Assembly: GCF_024623785.1 (NCBI RefSeq)
Contig: NZ_JANKBZ010000014.1
Coordinates: 1-64,000 of the forward strand
Reading direction: 5' to 3'
Length of the DNA stretch: 64,000 bases
Source: Archangium lipolyticum
GTDB taxonomy: Bacteria > Myxococcota > Myxococcia > Myxococcales > Myxococcaceae
Each line of letters begins with the position of its first letter. Position 1 is the first letter of the stretch. Shown one piece after another: positions 16,412-23,765 of this stretch. The translations under genes were made by a program, and so were the position numbers. The notes beneath the pieces are model-generated. The model made no database searches and was not told the DNA's origin. It saw only the letters and a program-made list of their open reading frames with translations.

Positions 16412-18273
16412 ACCGCCGACTCCTTGCGGAGCATGGCCCGCGCGATGATCAGGCAGATGAACACGTTGACCACGAGCCAGGGCACCGCCAGGAAGGTGAA
16501 GGGCATCCACGCGAGCGCGGGGGCCTTGGACCAGGCGGCGTAGGAGAGGAAGCCCGCGAAGCCGAGCGACAGTCCACCGATGGCCGGCCGGAGCCCCTGG
16601 AGCTTGATGGCCAGGAAGGACAGCAGCAGGGGGATGAGCGAGCTGTAGAAGAGCGGGTTGGCCAGCTTGCCCCGGCCGAAGATGATGCGCTGCCAGTCGG
16701 GGATGGGCAGGTAGGCGGCGTCCACCACGTCCCCCGCCACGCCCGAGGCCCCGCCGAACCACGAGCGCGCGAAGAACACGCCCACCGTGGCCAGCACCAA
16801 CGGGATGAGGAAGCTCGGCCGGAAGAGGATGTTGAAGTAGCCCGGACGCTCGCGTCCGCGCATCGTCAGCAGCACCAGCGCCAGCAGGGCCAGCGCCCAC
16901 CACATGGACGGCCAGCGGGACACCCCGCCCCCGAGCGCGTTCAGCGAGGCCTCGGCGTCCAGCAGCCCGTGCCCGTACTCCTCCGTCCAGGCCTGACCCC
17001 CCACCCGCTTCGCCCCGGCGTAGAGGGCCTTCTCCACCTCATCCGGCCCGCTGGCGCCCTCGGCGTACAGCAGCGCCGCCACGGCGGCCACGTGCGGCGT
17101 CGCCATGCTCGTGCCCTGGTAGGCGGCATAGACGGAGCGCGAGACATCCCTCGGATCGATGGTGTTCTGCAGGATGCCGCCCGCGTCGCCCTGGCGCTTG
17201 TCGCCGCCCGGGGCCGCGATGTCCAGCTCCTTGCCATAGGATGAGTACGGGGCGCGCGTGCCGCTCGGCCCCACCGCCGCCACCGCCACCGCGCCCGGGT
17301 ACGCCGCCGGGAACTCCACCCGCGAGCGCCCCGCGTTGCCCGCCGCCGCCACCACCGTGACGCCCTTCTTCCGCGCGTACGCCACCGCGTCCGCCATCAC
17401 CTGCGAGTAGCCCCCACCACCCAGCGACATGTTGATGACGTTGGCGCCGTTGTCCGCCGCGAAGCGGATGGCCTCGGCGATGTCCGCCGACGTGCCCGCG
17501 CCGAAGTGGTTCAGCACCTTCACCGGCATCAGCGTCGCCTCGAAGGCCACGCCGGCCACGCCCTGGCCGTTGTTGGTCGCCTGCGCGATGGTGCCCGCCA
17601 CGTGCGTGCCGTGCCCGTGGTCGTCATTGGCGTGCTCGTCGTCGTTGACGAAGTCGTACCCCTTCTTGAACTTCGTCCCCTTCAGGTCCGGCACCTGCTT
17701 GAAGTCGTCGTGGTCCTCGTAGGCGATGCCCGTGTCCAGCACCGCCACCACCGCGCCCTTGCCGTGGCTCTCCTTCCACGCCTTCGGCATGTGGATCATC
17801 CGGAGGTTCCACTGCTTGGGGTAGTCCGGATCGTTCGGCGTGTAGCCGTCCTCGTCGGCCTCCTCGCGCGCGGCCGGCTCCTCGGACACGAGCGCCTCTC
17901 TCGGGGGCACCGCGTACACCCGCAGAGGCTCGGCGGACTCGACGGCCGGATTCTGGCGAATGCGCGCGAGCACCGCGTCCACGTCGCCCACCTCCCGGGC
18001 GATCGTCACACCCGTGCGCGAGCCCTCCACGGAGTTGAACTCGAGATCCACCCCCCAATCCGGCTCCCAGGCATCGAACTCGGCCTTGCTGGTGCCGTCC
18101 TTGAAGTCCACGACGATGCCGCCGGGCACCTCCTGGGACAGCTCTCTGCGCGCGGTGTCCACGGCCGGACGCTCCGCGGCCGACGCCTTCCCCTCCCCGT
18201 CCGAGCGGGACGAGCAGGCCGCCGCCGTCAGGGCCAGCACCGCCAGTGCCAGGGTCAATCGCTTCATGGGCAT
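16408..18273 (-). CDS. Subtilisin-like serine protease, membrane-anchored lipoprotein
   Basis: A 621-residue S8 peptidase. A signal peptide ends in the lipobox LTAAAC (Cys 20). A propeptide-like region (about 45-120) precedes the catalytic domain with Asp 180 (AVLDTGIA), His 221 (HGHGTHVAG) and Ser 389 (GTSMATPH), all intact. After about residue 450 come roughly five hydrophobic segments (WALALLALVLLTM, FLIPLVLATVGVFFA, YSSLIPLLLSFLAI and others), an unusual addition for a subtilase. The enzyme would thus be both lipid-tethered and membrane-embedded, with the protease outside. It shares an ATGA overlap with the small downstream gene. Could process envelope proteins or signals rather than act as a diffusible digestive enzyme. 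Confidence 0.9.
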   Translation of the reverse strand: MPMKRLTLALAVLALTAAACSSRSDGEGKASAAERPAVDTARRELSQEVPGGIVVDFKDGTSKAEFDAWEPDWGVDLEFNSVEGSRTGVTIAREVGDVDAVLARIRQNPAVESAEPLRVYAVPPREALVSEEPAAREEADEDGYTPNDPDYPKQWNLRMIHMPKAWKESHGKGAVVAVLDTGIAYEDHDDFKQVPDLKGTKFKKGYDFVNDDEHANDDHGHGTHVAGTIAQATNNGQGVAGVAFEATLMPVKVLNHFGAGTSADIAEAIRFAADNGANVINMSLGGGGYSQVMADAVAYARKKGVTVVAAAGNAGRSRVEFPAAYPGAVAVAAVGPSGTRAPYSSYGKELDIAAPGGDKRQGDAGGILQNTIDPRDVSRSVYAAYQGTSMATPHVAAVAALLYAEGASGPDEVEKALYAGAKRVGGQAWTEEYGHGLLDAEASLNALGGGVSRWPSMWWALALLALVLLTMRGRERPGYFNILFRPSFLIPLVLATVGVFFARSWFGGASGVAGDVVDAAYLPIPDWQRIIFGRGKLANPLFYSSLIPLLLSFLAIKLQGLRPAIGGLSLGFAGFLSYAAWSKAPALAWMPFTFLAVPWLVVNVFICLIIARAMLRKESAV

Positions 18274-18413
18274 GGGCGCTCCTTATGACGACCCATACGA
18301 ACGAACGGCGGAACGATTGGGTCTGAATCGAGTCTGGTCGATACCCCTCCTGGGGGACAAGTTCCCTACAGGATGAGGATCCTTCGTCAATTCAACGGGT
18401 TACAACACATCGG

Positions 18414-19046
18414 TCACTTGCCCGACAGCATCTTCAGCCAGGTGCGCACGGCTTTTCCCACCAAGGGTAGGGCGTGATGGAAATTGGCACCGGCCCCCTC
18501 CACCACCTGCAGAACGCCCCCCGCCGCGTCCACCGCCTCGGCCAGCTCGGCCCGGGACAGGGTGGAGTCCAGCTCGCCCACCACCACCAGCAGCTCCCGC
18601 CCGAGCCCGGCCAGCTCCCGGGCGCTCACTCCCCTGGGGCTCACCAGACACAGGCCAGCGATCTGGGGGCGTCGCGCCCGGAGTTCGAGGACGACGCGGG
18701 CACTCCCGTGGAGCGCGGCCACCGCCGCCGTGGGAGCCTGGGCGTTCTCCAGCACCACGTCCAGCGCGGCCTCGGCGTCCTGGAGCAGCGCATCACCCGA
18801 GCCCCGCTCCCCCTGACTGCCACCGACACCGCGGTAGTTGAAGCGCAGCGTGGGGTGACCAGCCGAGGCCGCGGCGAAGGCCAGCTCGGCCCCGATGACA
18901 TGATCCATCCCACCCCCTTCCTCGGGCCGGGGTGGGAGGACGAGCAGCGGGGGACGCTCGTCGCCCCGGTGCGCCACACCTTCCATCACCTCGCGGCCCA
19001 CGGGGATGAGCGTGGAGCGCTCGAGGAACTGTCCTTTGAGGACCAT
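18414..19046 (-). CDS. Alpha/beta-hydrolase-fold protein lacking the nucleophile
   Basis: A 210-residue protein with the fold markers of the small dienelactone-hydrolase-like group: LLVLPPRPEEGGGMDH, then LRFNYRGVGGSQGERG and a C-terminal LLVVVGELDSTLS with ANFHHALP. Where relatives carry the nucleophile elbow G-x-S-x-G, this protein reads AALHGSARVVLEL, which aligns best with His in place of Ser. It may therefore be catalytically inactive or use another residue. It is about 130 bp from the subtilase gene, upstream in the same direction, and 39 bp downstream of a lipoprotein gene. The substrate is unknown. Confidence 0.65.
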   Translation of the reverse strand: MVLKGQFLERSTLIPVGREVMEGVAHRGDERPPLLVLPPRPEEGGGMDHVIGAELAFAAASAGHPTLRFNYRGVGGSQGERGSGDALLQDAEAALDVVLENAQAPTAAVAALHGSARVVLELRARRPQIAGLCLVSPRGVSARELAGLGRELLVVVGELDSTLSRAELAEAVDAAGGVLQVVEGAGANFHHALPLVGKAVRTWLKMLSGK

Positions 19047-19085
19047 AGAGGGCCTGGAGATTAACGCGGAGCCTGTCCGCGCGCT

Positions 19086-19604
19086 TCACTCCTGGAGCAT
19101 TTCCTCCCGGGCAGTGAACGACAGCCGGGCCTCACAGGACAGGGCGCTTCCACCCGCGCACGAGGCGCAGCTGGATTTCAGCTCCACCACTCCCTTGGAG
19201 ATGGTGTCCCGGTCCTCGAAGACGATGCGCAGGGCCGTGGACTCCTCCACCTGGCCCTCGCTCGACACCTGCACCCGCTCGGCCGAGAAGGCGTCCCCGT
19301 CACCGATGATGTTCCCCGAGAGCATCACCGGAGGAGCATCCCCCAGCCGCCAGCCACCTTCGGGCGATTCCAGCTCCAGGAAGGCGCTGTCCTTCTCTCC
19401 GGCCTGCCAGACGGTCCACACGAGCCCCTGGTAGAGGTTGCGATCCTCCACGCGCGAGGACGGAGGCGTGCCACCCCGGAAGCAGGAGGCCGCGAGCGCC
19501 GACAGGGGCGCGGGATTCACCGACACACGGTAGCGCCGGATCTCCTCACCCCCTCCACAGCCAGCGAGCACGGTGAGCACCACCACGATTCCCAGATATC
19601 GCAT
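19086..19604 (-). CDS. Hypothetical lipoprotein
   Basis: A 172-residue exported protein with a short signal peptide and lipobox VLAGCGGG (Cys about 16). The mature part is beta-rich with four further cysteines clustered as SSCASCAGGSALSCEA, possibly two disulfides. No family recognised. The start has GGAG nine bases upstream. It begins one base after the stop of the HEPN-partner gene copy A, so it may be the third gene of that transcript; copy B has no equivalent. Confidence 0.65.
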   Translation of the reverse strand: MRYLGIVVVLTVLAGCGGGEEIRRYRVSVNPAPLSALAASCFRGGTPPSSRVEDRNLYQGLVWTVWQAGEKDSAFLELESPEGGWRLGDAPPVMLSGNIIGDGDAFSAERVQVSSEGQVEESTALRIVFEDRDTISKGVVELKSSCASCAGGSALSCEARLSFTAREEMLQE

Positions 19605-19605
19605 G

Positions 19606-19911
19606 TCAGGTCGCTCCCGCCGTTTCCGCCGCGTGCTCCTCGCGGACCCAGGCGTAATACCGATCGGTGTTCTCGGGGGTGTGGAAGAGCACGAGAAGCG
19701 CCAGATGCTTCTCCTCCCAGAGCCGCGTCAGCATGCCCCAGAGTCGATGGATGAGCTCCCTCTGCTCGGCGTCGGGTACATCGAAGACCTCCAGGGCCCA
19801 GTCCCGGCCCGGGAAGTCGCCTTTCGTGGTCCGATGATCCGTCCACCGGATGGGCCGATTTCCGACGACCTCCCGCACCTGACGACGGATCTCCTCCCGC
19901 TCGTTCACCAT
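19606..19911 (-). CDS. HEPN-partner protein, copy A
   Basis: A 101-residue protein starting MVNEREEIRRQVREVVGNRP. It shares long identical blocks with copy B at 20880-21200: RWTDHRTTKGDFPGRDWALE, VFDVP and FHTPENTDRYYAWVREEHAA. The charged N-terminal helix is followed by an apparent alpha/beta core. No family is recognised; the G-S-x10-D-x-D signature of the minimal nucleotidyltransferases that usually accompany HEPN proteins is not visible. The ATG overlaps the upstream HEPN gene by seven bases (ATGGTGA), exactly as in copy B, so the pair is translationally coupled. It may be an antitoxin or modulator of the HEPN protein; this is inference from gene arrangement. Confidence 0.7.
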   Translation of the reverse strand: MVNEREEIRRQVREVVGNRPIRWTDHRTTKGDFPGRDWALEVFDVPDAEQRELIHRLWGMLTRLWEEKHLALLVLFHTPENTDRYYAWVREEHAAETAGAT

Positions 19912-20282
19912 ATCGGTTCCTCTCCAAGCACCCACCGGACGATGGCCGTAGCCGTCTCCAGCGCCCTCATTGCCAGCTCGACCGTCAGCTCTTCCTCGAG
20001 ATAGTCCGCGGCCACTCGCAACCGAACCAGATCGTAAAGCCCTTCGCTCGCCTGAGCGTCGAGCACCCCGGCCCTGAATGCCTCGTAGGGCAGAGCATCA
20101 TGTAGGAAGTAACATACACCGGGTCTGACCTCTGGAGTAGGAATACCCACTTCGTTCATCGCGTGCCAGCACGCATGGTAGGCCGCGTAGTACGCCCGCG
20201 AAGCCGCCGCGTTGGGGCACGGATCCTCTTCGTCCAGAAGCACACGTGCCGCCGCCAGGTTCTCCCACGCCTTCCTATCCAT
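19905..20282 (-). CDS. HEPN-domain protein, copy A
   Basis: A 125-residue all-helical protein starting MDRKAWENLAAARVLLDEED. The segment SRAYYAAYHACWHAM matches the HEPN helix and contains R-x6-H, within the R-x4-6-H spacing of HEPN ribonucleases, so nuclease activity is possible. The first half is nearly identical to copy B (21194-21571) and the C-terminal half has diverged. The ATG follows a strong GGAGGGGAAGGG site; longer in-frame starts lack one. It overlaps the partner gene by seven bases. HEPN proteins commonly act as RNase toxins paired with an antitoxin; that role is a hypothesis here. Confidence 0.75.
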   Translation of the reverse strand: MDRKAWENLAAARVLLDEEDPCPNAAASRAYYAAYHACWHAMNEVGIPTPEVRPGVCYFLHDALPYEAFRAGVLDAQASEGLYDLVRLRVAADYLEEELTVELAMRALETATAIVRWVLGEEPIW

Positions 20283-20318
20283 CGCCCTTCCCCTCCCCGC
20301 CTCCTTTCCGTCATACCG

Positions 20319-20335
20319 CCCACCTCTGACATGGG
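20319..20335 (-). promoter_or_regulatory. Shared 17-bp motif upstream of HEPN copy A
   Basis: CCCACCTCTGACATGGG (plus strand) lies 37-53 bp upstream of the HEPN-A start and is identical at 21608-21624, 37-53 bp upstream of HEPN-B. The surrounding upstream sequence is only partly similar, so this block stands out as conserved promoter or operator sequence between each HEPN gene and its divergent neighbour. Confidence 0.5.
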
Positions 20336-20444
20336 GCCGGCCACCCCCACTCCCGCGGTCATCCACCGCATTCCTCGCGACTCCGGGCGGGCTGCTGCTA
20401 ACGTCTCCCTCGGACGAACGACGCCTCCTGGAGGCGGAGGACCC

Positions 20445-20864
20445 ATGACCCGCGACGAAGCGCAGCGCCTGGTTCAGGCGTTCATGAAGTCCCTCGGACA
20501 GCCGAGCGAAGGCCTCAACCCGCAGGGGTTCGGCGGCGCGATGCTCGGAGCTGCCCAGCTCTACTTCGAGTACCACTCGGACAAACAGGCATTGGAGGCG
20601 AGCGCCCTCGTCTACAAGTTCCGCGATCCGCCCAAGCCCGGCGTGCTCGACGGCTTCCGGGAAGAGGAGAAGGCCGGCACCGACACCGGCGGTGGCGCGG
20701 TGGACTACGAGACCGAGAACAAGAGCCTCTTCCTGAGCCGCATCTACTCCACGCCCCCCTCGGACGCGGCCTTCAAGGAGGACATGCAGCGCCTCACCCA
20801 GGCCAGCCTCGTGTGGGGTGACGAGGTGCTGGACCGCGTGGCCTCGCGCGTGTTCAAGCGCTGA
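20445..20864 (+). CDS. Conserved hypothetical between HEPN copies
   Basis: A 139-residue soluble protein starting MTRDEAQRLVQAFMKSLGQP, with no signal peptide or membrane helix. The layout (N-terminal amphipathic helix, GFGGAMLGAAQLYFEYHSD strand region, acidic middle FREEEKAG, helical C terminus) vaguely resembles small secretion-chaperone folds, but no family can be assigned. A strong GGAGGCGGAGG precedes the ATG. It is divergent from HEPN-A and convergent with HEPN-partner B (15-bp gap), so it sits inside the duplicated region but is not itself duplicated. Confidence 0.65.
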   Translation: MTRDEAQRLVQAFMKSLGQPSEGLNPQGFGGAMLGAAQLYFEYHSDKQALEASALVYKFRDPPKPGVLDGFREEEKAGTDTGGGAVDYETENKSLFLSRIYSTPPSDAAFKEDMQRLTQASLVWGDEVLDRVASRVFKR

Positions 20865-20879
20865 GCCACACGCGGGACG

Positions 20880-21200
20880 TCAGGGAGCGGCGCGAGTCGC
20901 TCCCGCCTGCTCCGCCGCGTGCTCCTCGCGGACCCAGGCGTAGTAGCGATCCGTGTTCTCCGGCGTGTGGAAGAGAATGAAGAGCGCCAGGCGCTTCTCC
21001 TTCCAGAGCTGACTCATGATTCCATCGAACAGCTGCCCGTGAAGCTCACGTTGCTCGGAGGAGGGCACGTCGAAGACCTCCAAGGCCCAATCCCGCCCTG
21101 GGAAGTCCCCTTTGGTGGTCCGGTGATCCGTCCACCTCACGGGCCTGCCCCCCACGGCTTCCATCACCTTCCGACGAATCTCCTCCCGCTCGTTCACCAT
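20880..21200 (-). CDS. HEPN-partner protein, copy B
   Basis: A 106-residue paralogue of copy A, starting MVNEREEIRRKVMEAVGGRP. The central block RWTDHRTTKGDFPGRDWALE, the VFDVP turn and the FHTPENTDRYYAWVREEHAA segment are identical or nearly so. The variable stretch is between them (SSEQRELHGQLFDGIMSQLW versus DAEQRELIHRLWGMLTRLW), and the tail is extended by about five residues. The ATG overlaps the HEPN-B stop by the same seven bases as copy A. Unknown family; conservation of blocks in two copies indicates a functional protein under selection. Confidence 0.7.
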   Translation of the reverse strand: MVNEREEIRRKVMEAVGGRPVRWTDHRTTKGDFPGRDWALEVFDVPSSEQRELHGQLFDGIMSQLWKEKRLALFILFHTPENTDRYYAWVREEHAAEQAGATRAAP

Positions 21201-21571
21201 GTGGGTTCCTCCCCCAAGAGGCGTCGGACGAAGCCCGTGGCTACCTCCAGTGCCTCTTTCACCAGTTCGACCGTCAGGTCATCCAAAACGTAGTCCGCTG
21301 CCACTCGCAGCTCGGCCAACCAGCCCAGATCCTTGCTCGCCTGCCTGTCGAGCACTCCAACATCGAGTGCGTCTCGAGGCAGAGGCTCATGTAAGAAGTA
21401 ATATACTCCCAGCCTGACTTCTGGAGTAGGTATACCTACTTCGTTCATCGCATGCCAGCACGCATGGTAGGCCGCGTAGTACGCCCGCGAAGCCGCCACG
21501 TTGGGGCACGGGTCCTCGACATCCAGAAGCACACGTGCCGCCGCCAGGTTCTCCCACGCCTTCCGCTCCAT
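21194..21571 (-). CDS. HEPN-domain protein, copy B
   Basis: A 125-residue paralogue of HEPN-A, starting MERKAWENLAAARVLLDVED. The putative RNase motif SRAYYAAYHACWHAM is fully conserved (R-x6-H). After about residue 52 the two copies differ substantially, for example KDLGWLAELRVAADYVLDDL versus EGLYDLVRLRVAADYLEEEL, which is the pattern expected if the C-terminal half determines partner specificity. A strong GGAGGGGAAGGG-like site precedes the ATG. It overlaps the partner gene by seven bases and is divergent from the DUF4261 gene. Confidence 0.75.
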   Translation of the reverse strand: MERKAWENLAAARVLLDVEDPCPNVAASRAYYAAYHACWHAMNEVGIPTPEVRLGVYYFLHEPLPRDALDVGVLDRQASKDLGWLAELRVAADYVLDDLTVELVKEALEVATGFVRRLLGEEPTW

Positions 21572-21607
21572 CGCCCTTCCCCTCCTCGCCGCCCACCCCT
21601 TCTATCA

Positions 21608-21624
21608 CCCACCTCTGACATGGG
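21608..21624 (-). promoter_or_regulatory. Shared 17-bp motif upstream of HEPN copy B
   Basis: Second copy of CCCACCTCTGACATGGG, 37-53 bp upstream of HEPN-B, in the 111-bp divergent region shared with the DUF4261 gene. The identical sequence and spacing in both copies suggest a functional transcription signal or a remnant of recent duplication. Confidence 0.5.
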
Positions 21625-21682
21625 CTCGCTCCGCCTCACCTGAGCGGTCATACTGCGCTCCTGCCCAGGACGAGGAGAACGA

Positions 21683-22483
21683 ATGGGTTTCTTCCGGAAG
21701 AAGTCGGTGAAGCAGGACGTACCGCCACCACGGCGCAACCTGTGTCTGGCAATGGTCGCGCTCGAGCGCGCGAGGCCGCTCCCCGAGGGAGCCCTGCTGG
21801 CCTTCCTCGAGGACCACTGGAAGGAAACGCAGGGCGCGAAGGATGTCCGCCAGGAGGGGGACACGCTGAGCTTCGAGTTGGGCGGAGCGCTCGTCACCCT
21901 CACGCTGATGCGAACCCCCATCCCCTGGGGAGACCTGGAGGGCCCCGCGCGCGCCGCCTGGCACTGGCCCGAGGCGGCTGAGCGTCTGAAGGCCCATCTG
22001 GGGCACGTCATCGTCACCGTGCTGGCCCCTGGGATGGACCGCATCGAGGCGACGCTGTTGCTCACGCGCGTGGTGGCCACGGTGGCCGCCACGACCGATT
22101 CCTCCGGCGTGTACTGGGGTGAGGGCCCGGTGGTGAACGCACCGGACGACTTCGTCGAGGAGGCGAAGCGGACCTCTCGCGAGCGGCTCCCCCTCTACCT
22201 GTGGCTCGCCTTCCACCTCGTGCGCAACCCGGATGGCACCTTCTCGCTCTGTACCTCCGGCATGAGGTCTTTCGACTTCATGGAGTTGGAGCTGGTGGCG
22301 TCCCGCTCGAAGCCCGCAACCCTCGTCGACCGGGCCTTCAACTTCGCCCACTACCTGCTCGACCATGGCCCCGTGCTCGAGGACGGTCACACCATCGGCC
22401 TGTCCGCCCAGGAGCGCTTCCGCGTCCGACACCTGCCCTCCATCCTCGACCCGGCTCGCCAGGTGTACCGGATCGAGATGTGA
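21683..22483 (+). CDS. DUF4261-type protein
   Basis: A 266-residue cytoplasmic protein. It begins with a basic segment (MGFFRKKSVKQDVPPPRR), followed by LCLAMVALERARPLPEGALL and later WGEGPVVNAPDDFVEEAKR and SFDFMELELVAS, which fit the DUF4261 family. The function of the family is not known to me; members are often encoded near polymorphic-toxin or accessory loci. The ATG is preceded by GAGGAGAAC. It is divergent from HEPN-B and ends about 85 bp before the convergent rRNA methyltransferase, with a dispersed repeat in between that could terminate both. Confidence 0.65.
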   Translation: MGFFRKKSVKQDVPPPRRNLCLAMVALERARPLPEGALLAFLEDHWKETQGAKDVRQEGDTLSFELGGALVTLTLMRTPIPWGDLEGPARAAWHWPEAAERLKAHLGHVIVTVLAPGMDRIEATLLLTRVVATVAATTDSSGVYWGEGPVVNAPDDFVEEAKRTSRERLPLYLWLAFHLVRNPDGTFSLCTSGMRSFDFMELELVASRSKPATLVDRAFNFAHYLLDHGPVLEDGHTIGLSAQERFRVRHLPSILDPARQVYRIEM

Positions 22484-22522
22484 GGACTCCGGCTCTCACG
22501 CTCGCGACATGAGGCACGCGGT

Positions 22523-22559
22523 ACCCTCACCCCGTCCCTCTCCCGAAGGGGAGAGGGGA
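22523..22559. repeat. Dispersed palindromic repeat, copy 2 (possible bidirectional terminator)
   Basis: ACCCTCACCCC arm followed by CCCTCTCCC (22536-22544), GAA loop and GGGGAGAGGG. It is the same element as at 14981 and 36591-36678. Here it lies between two convergent genes, where its stem could stop transcription from both sides, although no T tract follows. Confidence 0.7.
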
Positions 22560-22568
22560 AGTGGGTTG

Positions 22569-23765
22569 CTACACCGACACCATCACGTAGAACTTCAGGT
22601 AACGGCCCTCGGGGAACTGTAGACGAATCGGGTGGTCCGGCGGCTGGTAGCGCTCCTCCACCATCGCCAGATCCACTCCCGCCTTGAAGGCCGCCTCCTT
22701 CACCGCTCCCATGAAGTCGTCCGGCCCCACTCGCGCCGAGCATGAGGCCGTCGCCAGCAGCCCTCCGGGCTTCAACAGCCCCAGCGCCTGACGGTTCAGC
22801 GAGGCGTATCCGTCGATCGCCGCCTGCACCGCCCGCTGGCTCTTCGCGAACGCTGGCGGGTCCAGGATGATCAGATCGAACATCCTCCCCTCCTCCCGGA
22901 ACGACGCCAGCAGCTTGAACACGTCCGCCGCCAGGAAGTCGTGCTTCTCCGCCGGCAACCCGTTGCGCGTGAAGTTCTCCCGCGCCAGGGCGATCGCATC
23001 CGGATCCAGGTCCACCGAGAACACGCTCTTCGCCCCACCCAGCGCCGCGTTCACCGAGAACCCTCCGCTGAAGCAGAAGCAGTTCAGCACCTCCCGGTCC
23101 TTCGCCAGCCTCCGGATGAGGTACCGGTTCTCCCGCTGGTCCAGGAAGAAGCCCGTCTTCTGCCCGCGCCACGCGTCCACCAGGAACGTCGCGCCGCGCT
23201 CACGGATGCTCAGCAGCTCCGGCGCCTTCTCGCCCCACAGCATCCGCCCCGCGCCCCGGCCCTCGTCCTCCTCCGCGTCGTCCCGGCCCACCTCGTCCCG
23301 GCCGATGATGCCCTTCAACTCCGGCACCGCCGCCTTCAGCGCCTCGACGATGAGCCCCCGGTAGGGTGTGAGCCCCGCCGAGTACAGCTTCAGCACCGCG
23401 TACTGGCCATACAGGTCCACCACCACGCCCGGCAGCCCGTCTCCCTCTCCGTGAATCAGCCGGAAGCTGTCCGTGTCGTGCAGGTCGATCAACGAGCGCC
23501 GCTCGGCCAGCGCCTGCTTCACCCGCTGCGCGAAGAAGGCCGCGTCGATGTTCTGCCGCGGATTGCGCGTCAGCACCCGCACCGCGATGGCCGAGTGCGG
23601 ATCGAAATACCCCCGCGCCACGAACTTCCCGTTCTCCGCCAGGTCCACCACGCTGCCCGGTGGAATCTTCGGCACCTTGTCCAGCGCCTTGCGGAAGACC
23701 CACGGGTGTCCCGCGCGCAGGTGACGGCCCAGCCCCGGGGCCAGCTCCAGCTTCACGACGTTCAT
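22569..23765 (-). CDS. rlmI: 23S rRNA m5C methyltransferase, RlmI type
   Basis: A 398-residue class I SAM methyltransferase with an N-terminal PUA domain (GLGRHLRAGHPWVFRKALDK), a middle EEHD-like domain (HGEGDGLPGVVVDLYG) and a Rossmann core. The SAM-binding strand reads LNCFCFSGGFSVNAALGG, motif IV is LIILDPPAFAKSQ, and the catalytic Cys lies in LATASCSARV. All are typical of RlmI, which makes m5C1962 in 23S rRNA; RlmK-type paralogues look similar. The start overlaps the stop of the HAD phosphatase by four bases, so they form an operon. An acidic insertion (EVGRDDAEEDEGRGAG) is not usual in the family. Confidence 0.88.
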   Translation of the reverse strand: MNVVKLELAPGLGRHLRAGHPWVFRKALDKVPKIPPGSVVDLAENGKFVARGYFDPHSAIAVRVLTRNPRQNIDAAFFAQRVKQALAERRSLIDLHDTDSFRLIHGEGDGLPGVVVDLYGQYAVLKLYSAGLTPYRGLIVEALKAAVPELKGIIGRDEVGRDDAEEDEGRGAGRMLWGEKAPELLSIRERGATFLVDAWRGQKTGFFLDQRENRYLIRRLAKDREVLNCFCFSGGFSVNAALGGAKSVFSVDLDPDAIALARENFTRNGLPAEKHDFLAADVFKLLASFREEGRMFDLIILDPPAFAKSQRAVQAAIDGYASLNRQALGLLKPGGLLATASCSARVGPDDFMGAVKEAAFKAGVDLAMVEERYQPPDHPIRLQFPEGRYLKFYVMVSV

